A DNA stretch of 64,000 nucleotides from Conchocele bisecta (lineage: Eukaryota; Mollusca; Bivalvia; Lucinida; Thyasiridae). The translations under genes and the position numbers were made by a program. Below, in pieces: positions 18,803 to 29,828 of the stretch. Each line of letters begins with the position of its first letter. The stretch's first letter is position 1. The notes below the pieces were generated by a model. That model did no database searches. It saw only the letters and a program-made list of their open reading frames with translations, and was not told the DNA's origin. The DNA is taken from assembly GCA_029237695.1 (NCBI GenBank), contig CM055279.1, positions 18,873,686-18,937,685 on the forward strand. Reading direction: 5' to 3'.

Positions 18803-21800
18803 AGAGGTTCTGTATGTATTCCGTCTGGTAACACGCGTCTTTTATCGTAGTATGCCGAGAGTCCTAATTTTTGTAGACAGTACGTTTTCATAACGCCGTC
18901 TTTCATTTTAAATCCTCTATTTTGTGCTACATCTATAATGTGTTTTCCATCTTCTGTAGTTTCACTTAGTACTCGTTTATATCTATCCCAATTTAAATTG
19001 TTAGTTCTCTTGGACATTCCTTTCGCAGAGTTTTTATTAATAGAATTAATTTTTTCTATAAAATAACACTTACTAGATAACGCTATCGCCCTATCTCCGC
19101 TAAATTCCATTTTGAAAAGTCCGGGCTCTCTTTCGCTCCATTTATCCCAAGCCAACCATTTCTTTTTTTCTTTTTCAAACCCGTCTAGTAAGTTAGGTCT
19201 AATCAATTCCTCTATCGTTTTTCCACTAACTCCTATATACATACCATCTGTATCTATCTGTATTAATTCAAAGTCTTCTCTTTTTACGTATTTGTCTAGA
19301 AATTCGTAGTAATATTCCAACATTCTCAATTTAGCTAGTTGATAAATCGCTATTCCACAATGGAATGGTCTCTTTACAGCACACCTGGGTTTTCTTGAAG
19401 ATATTTCGTACGCATCTCCTATCTCTTCCAAATCGTCAAAGAATGCAGATCTTAATGCTTTGTCAACACAGGTTTCGTTTTGTGTATATGTCGTATTTAA
19501 ATGTCTCTCCGTTGCCTCTATCATTTTTCCACAACAGAGTTTCCTAATAATTTCATTATGTCGGCTACTGGTTTCTTATTTGGTTCTACATCACCTGTTC
19601 GTCTTGCGGCTGTAACTTCTTTTGCGAACCATTCGAATGGTTTTCCGCTAATATAATCTATAACACGATGAACTCCAGTTATTTCTAGGCCGTGTTTTAA
19701 ATACCATTTCAACAGTGGCGCGTACAGCAATACTTTAGTGCGGTCATAGATCCCACCAATTGTTTTCCATCTCCTCTTGTTCGGCCAGTCTTTTAAATAA
19801 ATTTTCTTTTAACATGTGTGTGGGAACTTCATGAACCTCTACTTCTCTGTTTATAAATATTGGGGACATTTCAGAAAACTTATCTTTTTAAGTTGTGTGG
19901 AACTTCTATATCCACCTCCGCAAACCCAAACCAGTTCTCCAGATAAAACTCTTTTACAAAACTTTTTAATAAATTTAGGGTTATGTGGGGTATCTATATG
20001 GTGTATAGTTTCTCTCCCACACGGCATCTCTTTATTTAACGTAGATAAATATAACGCGTTTGCATCGTACCCCAAAACAGCCTTGCATATCGTGTAAATA
20101 CTATTGATGGACCGCCAACTAGAGCGTCCTTCATCATTTCGTATGTTTCTTCTTTTGGTGCATATAGAGCATCATCCGGTATAATCGTCTTTGAAGATTT
20201 TTGTTCTTTAATGGTTCCTCTCAATAAATATTGTATGGCTACTCCAGGTAGTGTTACCGCATCTTTGAAAATATCCACACCTCTGTGTTTATAAAATTCA
20301 CACATTTTTTCCACCGCTTCTAGGAACGGTGCTACATCTAAATCGTTATAATATTTCAACCAATCTCTGAAAGTTTTCATATTATTTTCTTCGAAAATTC
20401 TACGACATTTACTTAATTCTGTTTCATCTATTAACATTTTCCCAGATAGTTTGGAATACCAATTCTCTATATCCGGTAGTCCTGGGTAATCCGGTTTGTC
20501 TGGAGAATCGAACCACTCATAAGGAAAGAAAGATTTCTGTCCTTTGCATTCGTAGGCTGTTATCCAACTATCGTAACTTACACCAGGTCCTAGATAAAGT
20601 ATTACATCAAGAAATCTAAACTCTGGAGTAAATAGAAATATTGTTGCGTTTGCACGTTTTCCGACCATTACTTTCTTTGTTGTTGATGCCAGTTCGCCAA
20701 CTAGGTATTTCTTTATTAAGTTTATATCGTACTTACTGCTGTTAAAACCTATAACCGGTACTTGTTCTATCCACTGTTCGATCTTGGCGATTTGGTTTTT
20801 ACGTAAATGTTCTGTATTAAACCCATATCTTGACCACACTTCTTCTCTTTTAGCTTTTCCCCTGACTTTCAAATCTTCTACGAATTTTTCAATAAGTTTT
20901 GCGGGATCTTTATCACAAATATGAGTTACTGTTCCTGAGAAATTATCTCCTATACTAACGCTTACCGGAACGTGCTCGGCTTCGTACACTAGATTATTAC
21001 CGAGAGATTCAAATTCTGGGTTGAGATATGCCTCAAAATCGTATACTGTCTGATATGGATAAAGAGTAATGTCACAACCGATCTTTATGTCTTTACCCGT
21101 TCTTTGAAATTCGCATTCCCACATAACTACTAGGTTGAATTCTTTGCTTCTTCTAATAAATGTATCTCTTCTCATAGTGGATGCGCGTTCTTCTTTTCTA
21201 TGCTTTGCATGAATCTCACACCCGTGCCAGTAACAGCCGTGATATTGATATACGGTATTGGTTTCCGTACAGTATTCATCTACTGGAGCTCCTAAAACCC
21301 ATCATTCACCCCCGTGTCCACACTGTTCGTGGTGAATGTGAATTCCCTCGCGCTTTTCCACAGAGTACATCCAATCGATCGCCCCATAACTGTTAGAACT
21401 TTTTGGGTAGAACGCTTTCTCGAACGACGAACTCGGGCGCTCTAAATAATTACCACCACATATTACTTTTGTCTCACCTTTCATACATGTTGGTCCGTGT
21501 CTCTTCATATTACTCGATTTCGTGAATTTCTGCTTGCAATTATCGCAGGCGTAAATTTTAGATAGGTTTTTAAGGTTTTTTATCAGAAATGCGTGATTAT
21601 TAAACAGTCCTATTGTCATTGGTTTATTACCTATTGCCTTATAGTGTACTGGTACCTTTTTTTCAACAACCATACGTTACATTCGGTGGGTTGATATACT
21701 TCTATACCGATTTTAAAAAACTCTTCTACCTTTTTCAGATCTGAAAAAGGAATTGGTGAAACCACATTACTACCAAAATATTGCTTACAAAGTTCTTTCG

Positions 21801-22726
21801 CCTTTTCTGTACATCTGTCGGGTCTTTTATCTGTCATATGCATAGCTAGACACCTGAACAGACAAAGGTCGTCATTATACTTATCTAAAGAATACATACC
21901 TTTTTTATTCTTCAGCCATTCTGGAAGTTCTCTTCCTGCTGCTTCTTTGGATTGTAGTCCCAAATTTATTCCCCTACTACCCTGTATTAGCTTTACGAAA
22001 ACCTCTACCCATCTTACAAACTTCCACTTTGTATTCGGTCTGTCTATTTTATCGGACATTATTCGTGTTTGCTCCTTATCTGACAGCCATTTTTTAACGG
22101 TTTTCATTGATGATAGTGGTTCGCTACCGAGATTTTTGTGCATTATTATAGTTACAGGTTTTGTTTCCATTTTTAGTTTCCTCCATATGTTCTAGCTTGT
22201 AAGAATATGAATATCTCAAATAAACATTGGTTGTTATATAAGGAGCGAGTTTATCGGACATGCGATCAAACCCGTTAATGCCAATGTTTTTACGAAAGGA
22301 TAATGTAACTACCCGTCTTCCATTTTTATCCACCTTTTCCAATGTTTCATCGTGAGCCCCCAATATTTCTTCACCTTTTTCCACTATCGCCCGAACTATA
22401 GATCTTTTCTTATTATTTGGTATTTGGTCACCTGTGTGTCTAATTTGAGACAAATTATTGGTGCTTGAAGGTTTTATTACACTAGCCCTTAACTCCGCAA
22501 TACTTTCTTTTTTAATTCTGTTACCAACTTCCTCCGCTTTGGATATATCATTAAATGCCCCTCTTTTATAGGCGCGGGTAAACCGCTTCATAAACATCTT
22601 ATTCTTTGTGGCGTTTATCAGCTTTGTCAACTCCCTAACTCTCAACCGTTTACTATAAGTAATCCTTAGAGATTCGGCTTCTCTTCTCAAACTTTCTATT
22701 TCTGCTCTAGTTTCTGGCGTTATCAT
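18799..22726 (-). pseudogene. Protein-primed DNA polymerase B (pPolB), multiply broken
   Basis: Read in at least seven pieces on the minus strand (22726-22124, 22170-21631, 21673-21302, ~21280-20036, 20075-19851, 19730-19521, 19524-18799), total ~1,300 codons, normal for Polintons. N-terminal region: helical start (MITPETRAEIESLRREAESL), a domain with DDLCLFRCLAMHM, a C2H2-like finger (YACDNCKQKFTKSSNMKRH) and an HGCYWHGC motif (~21220-21245). Exonuclease: YDFEAY (D at ~21040), FNSSKYD (~20727), YNDLDV (~20338). Polymerase: motif A GYDANALYLS (~20066), motif B KLLGNS (~19550), motif C QIDTDGMYIG (19246-19254; Gly replaces the usual Ser). Ends LGLSAYYDKRRVLPDG. Function: protein-primed replication of the linear element. 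Breaks are small indels plus some missing residues around 20070 and 19750-19850. The base composition is clearly more AT-rich than that of the virion genes. Confidence 0.92.
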
Positions 22727-22766
22727 ATTTTTTGTACATGTATATACGTTTGTATATATACTTTTG

Positions 22767-22806
22767 TATAACCTATAAAATTTATCTGTTCAATTGGACG
22801 TCAAAA
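22767..22806 (-). promoter_or_regulatory. Class-1 promoter box of polymerase gene
   Basis: Complement of the box at 22819-22861, ending ~40 bp upstream of the polymerase ATG at 22726. The two boxes form a 95-bp inverted pair serving divergent genes. Confidence 0.6.
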
Positions 22807-22818
22807 ATTTACATAATG

Positions 22819-22861
22819 TTTTTTTCACGTCCAATTGAACAGATAAATTTCATAGGTTATA
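22819..22861 (+). promoter_or_regulatory. Class-1 promoter box of zinc-finger gene
   Basis: TTTTTTTCACGTCCAATTGA then ACAGATAAATTTCATAGGTTATA, ending 10 bp before ATG 22872; nearly identical to 6081-6123. Confidence 0.6.
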
Positions 22862-22871
22862 TACATATATA

Positions 22872-23168
22872 ATGGAGTGTGTGACTTGTTGTAAGACGTT
22901 TACGTGTAAAGACTATCTACGAAGGCATCTAGCGAGACGTAGAAAGTTTCCTTGTGTCCCCCCACAATTTCAATGCCCCAGATGCCCTTGTAAATTCGTT
23001 AGTGCCCAAACTCTTTGTAGACATAAGCAACTACGCTATCAGGTGGCTAAAGGTGAACGTGGTAGACTAGAACTGGTAGAATTAGTTGATGATCTGCGAA
23101 ATAAATTCGCTATATCGGAGGAGAAAAATGAGGTGTTGGAATATAAACTATTGTACTTGCATGAATGA
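22872..23168 (+). CDS. Polinton C2H2-type zinc-finger protein
   Basis: 98 aa, intact, starting MECVTCCKTFTCKDYLRRHL. Two zinc-binding units: CVTCCKTF...LRRHL..RRKFPC and CPRCPCKF...LCRHKQ. A basic linker follows, then a leucine-rich helix (LVELVDDLRNKF, EEKNEVLEYKLLYLHE) likely to form a coiled coil or dimer. It ends 7 bp before the right terminal repeat. Divergent from the polymerase with a shared promoter-like region, so it is probably expressed with it. A DNA-binding regulator, perhaps acting on the class-1 boxes, is a reasonable inference. The finger next to the PolB finger motif is related only in a general way. Confidence 0.75.
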   Translation: MECVTCCKTFTCKDYLRRHLARRRKFPCVPPQFQCPRCPCKFVSAQTLCRHKQLRYQVAKGERGRLELVELVDDLRNKFAISEEKNEVLEYKLLYLHE

Positions 23169-23175
23169 TTTCGAC

Positions 23176-23421
23176 TTTTTTCAAAAGTCAATTACCAATA
23201 TAATTGGGACTACAATACCAACACCAACTTTTGGTTGGAGGTGGTATCATTTTGACTCCCTCTTTTCAAAATTATTTTCTCCAAAAGTTCATAAATTTGC
23301 TGTCGGGAGACAATTTTCCTCGGTAACCAATTTTTTGATTTTCGGGGGTGGTGGGGGTATTATAGAGGGTTATAAATGATATCACGGTAGGTGGTATTAT
23401 TTTGACTCCCTTACTACTACT
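23176..23421. repeat. Polinton 1 right terminal inverted repeat
   Basis: 246 bp ending ...GACTCCCTTACTACTACT, the complement of the left end. Followed by TCACA (23422-23426), matching the 5 bases before the left end. Confidence 0.93.
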
Positions 23422-23426
23422 TCACA

Positions 23427-24144
23427 CAATCCAGCTGTATAGAGCGTGGTTTCCGACATCAGTATCCAGCTGGGTACATCGTCCTTACTGAAAGTCAATA
23501 AGCATACTCATGTTATGGGATCACGTGGTTTCCGAACATTTCCGAACGACATTTTCAGATGTGACGTAATTTATGACGTATTTTTATAGCTGATTTTTTT
23601 AAAATTCATCCTAACAAACGGATGGATTTGTATGGTATATAGGGCACCGATGACCATGACTTATGTGTTCTATGGGTGTTCTGAAAGTTCTTCTAATAAC
23701 TTTAATAAATAACTGTGACGAAGAATCGAGTACCGTTTATTTTTACATTCCCGTGCTGTAGATTATTTACATTGACAGTAACCGATTCTTCCTCAAAACG
23801 ACAGAATTATGAGATTGAAACAAACTTTTCAATAAAAGGCAACTAATTCCGTATTTGCTGCTCTATGTTTCATAAAAATGCGTCATTTCGTTAGAAAGAT
23901 ATTAATGGAAATTTACTGTAAACACTTCTAAAGCAGTATGTTACTTCGTTCGGAAACCACATGAATCCACACCCCGATAATGCTCATAGTTGCTTTGTTA
24001 CAAACTCTGCTTATGCTGCTTATATGACATTTTCCTGAACAAAACATGGATTGGATTGGCTTTATGATTTACCATTACACAAGAGCACAGTCGATGGCGC
24101 GCCATAGCATTATAACCATTTTTTCCGAAATGATAAATCGAAAT
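23427..24144. other. Flanking host DNA, no gene recognised
   Basis: AT-rich with short ORFs only. Before the insertion this would have continued the upstream region of the XK-related gene. Confidence 0.45.
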
Positions 24145-24915
24145 GGGGAAGATAATCCGTGACTGGGTGTCGAATGACCGGGTGTCGAATAAAAAATCGA
24201 AATTTACTTTCCGCATCTACGCACCAAAAGAAAGGCACACACCAAGTTCAAGTCCCTAGCTATTACGGTTAAAACGTTTTACTTCTTGTAAGGCAAAGTT
24301 GAGAAATAATAGTTTAGTGGAAGATAATCCATGACCGGAGGTCGAATACAAAATCAATATTAACTTTGCGCATCTACACACCATAAGGAAGGCACACACC
24401 AAGTTTCAAGTCCCTAGCTATTACGGTTAGCATGTTTTACTTATCACAAGCCAAATTTGGGAAATTCTAAGTTGAAAGTGGGAGATAATCAATGACCGGG
24501 GGTCGAATCAAACATCAAAATTCACTTTGCGCATCTATACACCATAAGGAAGGCACACACCAAGTCCCTACCTATTACGGATAAAACGTTTTACTTCGTA
24601 CAAGGCAAAATTGCCAAATTATAAGTGGAAAAGGGGAGATAATCCATACCGGTGGGGGTGGGGGAGGGGTTGAATACAAAATAGAAATTCAGTTTGCGCA
24701 TCTATACACCACATTTGGTTTTACTTCTTATTGGCGAATTCCAAGTCGAAAAGGGGGAGATCATCCATGACCGGGGGTCGAATCAAAAATCGAAATTCAC
24801 TTTGCGCATCTACACATAAGGAAGGCACACACCAAGTTTCAAGTCCCTACCTATTACGGTTAAAATGTTTACTTCTTACAAGGCAAAATTGACAAATTCT
24901 ATGTGGAAAATGAGG
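24145..24915. repeat. Satellite, ~5 units of 120-170 bp
   Basis: Units start with GGAGATAATCCATGACCGGG-type sequence at ~24147, 24321, 24482, 24634 and 24758, followed by GCGCATCTACACACCATAAG, GGAAGGCACACACCAAG, AGTCCCTAGCTATTACGG and TTTTACTTCTTACAAGGCAA. Units differ by substitutions and one carries a ~35-bp deletion, so the array is old. Confidence 0.85.
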
Positions 24916-26270
24916 AGATTATCCATTCTAAATTTGTTTATGAAAACAACATTTAGTAGCGAAAAATTAATACATGATATTTCAACATGTATGATTATAT
25001 TGCCCTTTGAAAGCAGCTAACTATTTGTTCTGTATGCCACTCCAATCAACACAGATTGTTTACGTAATGTATTGAAAAACAAATTAGTAGAAAGCTTACT
25101 GCCTATATTGACAGTACTTAACTGTTGGTTTCCTATAAAATGACAAGGGCAAAGGTTACGGGAGATTCCATTGTGAACTACATGTATAACAGGTAAAGTA
25201 GATTTATAAAAAAGTGGAAAACTGTCATTAGCACGACGATGAAGCAAGTATGTGACCAATATTGGCCCGAACTATATTCAAAAAAACATCCAGGCATATT
25301 CTGAATCAATTTAGCACCTTTTGTAGTTACGTATTTGTTAAAATAAAACTAGTGAGCACAGGCATTCGATTCGTATGTGTATCACACTAATATACGTCAG
25401 GCCCTCCATGGGAAATGTATACATGATCAAGCCCATATTAATCGATAATAATGCACATCTGATTTCAGTATCTAATTGTAGAACATACATACATTGTTAC
25501 ACATACGTGCACCTATATCGACCTGTGACCAAGACATACATTTCGTGTCTGATGTATGCAGCGTAGGTGGTTACATTTATCTTTGTTTTACTTTCGTTGA
25601 GGGTTGTGGGTTCGACATCTTATTGAATACCTCTTATTGAATACTTCATACTCCCACATATCTGCCGTTGTTAATACGTATTTATTAATAGTATTTAATG
25701 TAGCTTATAGAAACATTTTTGTTACAAATGTTCGAAAACTGATATATACGTATATTGATATATAACAACTGATATATATGTATATTGCATAATGACATAT
25801 GGATTGTCTTAGTTACATATATATCTGTCTGGACCAAACGTATACACGCAACCAATAACATCTCCTCTCTGGGTGCGGTGGACATACGACGTCTGGGGTG
25901 TGTTTAGCCAGCCAAACATGTCCAGGGGCCGAACTTTAGGAGTTCAATAACCCGAGGATCGAGTCTCTCCCCCCCCCCCCCCCCCTTCGTAGTACTGTTG
26001 TTTCTATGAAGTACCAACAGGCGGAAAATTTAGAATAATGATAATTTAAACCCCTGTTTTTTCACGTTCTTCATATACATTGATATATAATATTTATTTA
26101 ATAAATTATTAGTGAACACCAGAGACCATCTGACTGCGTGATCTGTGGCGCAGTAAACCCAGTGGACACGTCACAAGGACCCTTTGTCAATATCTATATA
26201 ATACATATGAAATGTGGGCAAACGTTGAATCATTTATGCATAAAACTGAATAAAAACCAAATGATAATTT
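24916..26270. other. No gene; simple repeats only
   Basis: Contains TATATACGTATATTGATATA-type AT repeats around 25740-25790 and a ~17-base C run at 25969-25985. Short ORFs show no domain or codon pattern. Confidence 0.45.
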
Positions 26271-26352
26271 GTCCCGAGGTTCGAACTCGCACACAAAGTA
26301 ATGCGGGTCGAATTTTTTTACCGAGCGCGTTACCATCTGAGCTGTAGGGACA
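26271..26352 (-). other. tRNA-like sequence (pseudo-tRNA or SINE head)
   Basis: On the minus strand it begins GTCCCTACAGCTCAGATGG (A box) and ends GAGTTCGAACCTCGGGAC (B box and acceptor). The acceptor ends pair 6 of 7 and the D-arm is plausible, but the anticodon arm (TAAAAAAATT) does not fold normally and the variable region is long. Degenerate tRNA or tRNA-derived SINE; not called as a gene. Confidence 0.4.
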
Positions 26353-27967
26353 ATATTGCTCATGCTTGCGCAAGACGGTGCAATAAAAATGAATCAACTA
26401 TCGATACGTTGTACATTTACAAATATTGCATTTATTGTTGTTTGTAATTACCTGTTTCATTAGTCAACCAGTTGGTAATTTAAATTATCTCCAAAGCTAT
26501 CAGTAGCATATATTTTCAAACTCTATATTGTGGTAGATACGGCGTCGATTCGACCACCGAAAATGACTGCAAAATGGCTACATCCCTATACAGCTAGAAC
26601 AGACATAGTCCACTGGCCCCGTGACGCAACGTGCCCTTGTATTGCCATTTTATAGGAAATCAACAGGATGTGATAAAGATTTTCTGATTCGAAAATCAAT
26701 ATGGAAATCGACCATCAGATAGGTAGAAGTTAATGCACATGCTTGGGTATATAAACAAACATTCATAATTGTATTATAAAGTCCTCATTTGCTTGAAATT
26801 ATGGATATTAAATCGAAAACTGTTTAATGTGTGTTTGATTTATGGGAAAGCATAACAAATAACAGTTCTGTATATATAGCCACTTTGAACCTGCATCCCG
26901 GCATCACAGGTTGTACTATATAGGTGACATATTTTCCCACTATTTAGCTACATGTATGACTTTTTTTCGGCAAAATAAACACTCATTTACCATTATCGGA
27001 CGTCTCATTGTATTCTACTGTATTCGGCTTATATTTAAGGGTGGAAATTGGATCGAACATCTTCCATACCCGGGATATATAGCCCAGTAAAGAAGCAGGC
27101 CGATGGTCTTCGGTCTGATTTATATTTCCGAATTTTGATAAATGTTGCATTTATTCAGGCTCCAAAAATGTGCGTCAACTATAGGAGAATCTGTGCAGGT
27201 ATGGCTGGGTATCGATTAAAGATGATTAAGGGGAACCCAGACTATTTTACGTGTATTGTGCGTTTTGAGTGACATACTACGGACTGGTCAAATGAAAATA
27301 AGTGGCGAGTGTACTACATGTATCTGAGTCACTAATGTCTAGCGAGTGTGCTCTACGTACTTAACTTATAGTTACATTCAGTCCTAATCCTACCTAATCA
27401 CCATCGATATTGACCTATCATGATAACCGTGATTGATGATTTTGTGTTGCTAATTGGGTTTATATATATATTTGTTTTGTTATTTACTAGTATTTATTTA
27501 ATTTTAGTTTAGTTTTGAGTCACCTACCACACCGTCAGATTTTGGCCGAAAATAGACAATAAAAATATTATTCAATCGTTTGAATTTTGTCTATATTGGA
27601 GTAATGCAGATGATCAATTTCGACATAAAAAGCAACTACTCCTGGTGGAGGAAACCTCCAGTTCCCCCGGTAGCTCCGGAGTCCCTGTGTTCATTGGCAG
27701 TATTATGCTTTTTATATGACACGTGAATGACCACTCTTGAAGTTAGAGGCGACAACCGTGTTTTCTTAAAGCATAACGGAAACAAACATGTATTCTTTTT
27801 TTTCTTGTGCAATGATCATACTTTAAAATATGTCGATACAAATATCTGGCATGACATTTAGTTGACGTAAAGTAATGGGAATATATTTCGCATGACTTAC
27901 ATGTCCCTTCTGGCTAAGCCAATGAAATACCATTCGCTAATAATGGAAGCGACAAGAGTAAGGTATT
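26353..27967. other. No gene recognised
   Basis: AT-rich non-coding. TATATTTAAGGGTGGAAATT with ATCGAACATCTTCCAT at ~27030-27066 recurs at 37618-37660, so it is part of an old dispersed repeat. Confidence 0.4.
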
Positions 27968-28426
27968 CTACGGAGCCCCGCAGGGTACGTATACTTATTT
28001 TTTATTAATTCGTTCCCACGAAATAACAATTCGTTCCCTCAATTTAACAATTCGTCCCCTCAATTTAACAATTCGTTCCCACGAAATAACAATTCGTTCC
28101 CACGAATTGACAAATCGTTCCCTCAATTTAACAATTCGTACCCATAAAATAACAATTCGTTACCACGGGAATGAATTGTTAATTCGTGGGATCGAATTGT
28201 TACATCGTGGGAACGAATTGTTAATTCGAGGGAATGAATTGTCGTTTCGTGGGAACGTATTGTCATTTTGTGGGAACGAATTGTTAATTCGAGAGAACGA
28301 ATTGTTATATCTTGGGAACGGATTGTTAATTCCATGGAACGAATTGTTAAATTGAGGGAATAAAATGTTATTTCTTGGGAACGAATTAATAAAAAAGAAT
28401 TATAAGTCCACTGCGGGGTTCCGTAG
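27968..28426. mobile_element. Element F copy 2
   Basis: Termini CTACGGAGCCCCGCAGGG and CTGCGGGGTTCCGTAG (complementary). The core is an array of AATTCGTTCCCACGAATTG-type units on one strand to ~28165, then the complementary orientation. Same family as 3999-4364. ORFs at 28107-28355 and 28123-28335 are repeat artefacts on both strands. Confidence 0.78.
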
Positions 28427-28840
28427 TATCCTTACTCTATAGTTCTGAGTACATAACTTGAATTACATTTCAGTACACTGCATTACATAATAGTTATGAC
28501 GGAGTATTCTTTCCAAATGTGTGTTTTAAGCGTTATTTGTTTACTTTCTACTTCGTGGAGAGTGACCTAAGAATTTTGCTAATACACACTTTATTATGTA
28601 AGTTTATGATACTATTTTTCTGTCATATTGTATAATTGTCTCTTAATAGCAATACGCCCAGCAGGTTTTTTTTCTATATTTTAGTGCGCGACGTGTAAAT
28701 GCTATTTACGCACATTTTTGCTGTTGATCGTGCTATAGCGATGTAGTGCAACATGTTGCCTATAAACAGGGACGCCGGAAGCATCATAAGATTGGTCCGG
28801 CGAATCTACTGGGTGCCCCAGTTATATACCCAAAGTGTAT

Positions 28841-28897
28841 GTTGTTACCACTCAGTTGAACCGTCTCGCCGAGACGGTTCAACTGAGTGGTAACAAC
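28841..28897. repeat. Perfect 28-bp inverted repeat with 1-nt spacer
   Basis: GTTGTTACCACTCAGTTGAA followed by CCGTCTCG, one C, and the exact complement. A related imperfect CCACTCATTTTAACCGTGTC is at ~29347, so this may be the tip of a foldback family. Confidence 0.85.
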
Positions 28898-29637
28898 AAG
28901 ACTTTTGATGATAATGTAACCGGTTCTCAAAATATAGTCAGATATCACAGCGCTATTTTTTCTTGTGGTGCGTATGTATACATCTTGTATCTAGGTCATT
29001 GTTAACGACTCGTTTTATGCTATTTTACATTTCACATTTATTAGAATGTATATCTTTGGTACATAATTAATTGAAGAAAAACAAATGGAACCTCAGATTT
29101 GGCCGTTCATTTTCCACAAATAAAACGTATTTATTTTGGTCGCGCATTAATGGTGTGTAAACCCGAATTGCACCTGTCTGGCACCTGTCTGGATTTGTTA
29201 ATTCACAACTACGGCGTGTACAAATTTGCATAAAACAACACTATAACCACAGGTGTTTGAAGAGTGAATCCGGATATGGAATTACCACCCTTATCGCATC
29301 GCCGTATTTTCCTTAAATGATGTCGAAAATTGATAAAATATATTGTTACCACTCATTTTAACCGTGTCGTCTGGATAGTTCACTCATTTGAATCGTCGCG
29401 TCGGCATATTTCGAATGACTGGTAGTAGCGTAAACTTTCACTTACAATAATTGAGCCCGGATATGGAATTACCACCCTTATCGCATGGCCGTATTTCGCC
29501 GATATTTATTTCGAAAATAAGTCATATTTTCCTTAAATGATGTCGAAAATTTATAAAATTTTCAGAGCTCATGCGGATGTGTATGTAATGCATAAACAAC
29601 AAATGCAAAGCCTTACTGGATTATTCCTGTTACATTA

Positions 29638-29828
29638 CGATGACGATAGTACGATAGTACGATACTACGATGACGATAGTACGATACTACAATGACGATA
29701 GTACGATATAATATCGTAGTATCGTCATCGTACTATCGTGGTATCGTACTATTATCATTGTGCTATCGTACTATCGTCATCGTAGTATCGTACTATCGTA
29801 GTATCGACCCGATAGCGATATTACGATG
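29638..29828. repeat. Palindromic microsatellite (ACGATAGT / ACTATCGT)
   Basis: About 75 bp of ACGATGACGATAGTACGATA-type repeats followed by about 115 bp of the complementary type (ATCGTACTATCGTCATCG), giving a large stem. Confidence 0.85.

Larger units (their letters stand above)
5809..23421. mobile_element. Polinton/Maverick element 1, full length (17.6 kb)
   Basis: Bounded by 246-bp terminal inverted repeats (5809-6054 and 23176-23421) that start AGTAGTAGTAAGGGAGTC. The gene set is diagnostic: protein-primed family B polymerase, retrovirus-type integrase, packaging ATPase and double jelly-roll capsid protein, plus small Polinton-specific proteins. Gene order from left: small orphan ORF (+), hydrophobic protein (-), fibre-like protein (-), small protein (-), 475-aa protein (+), coiled-coil membrane protein (-), major capsid (+), ATPase (+), four or five small ORFs (+), integrase (+), polymerase (-), zinc-finger protein (+). 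Numerous frameshifts and stops make the copy non-functional. Such elements are regarded as endogenous relatives of dsDNA viruses. Confidence 0.95.

Noticed and set aside
26271..26352. tRNA gene
   Set aside because: A and B boxes and acceptor pairing are present, but the anticodon arm does not fold; kept only as tRNA-like.
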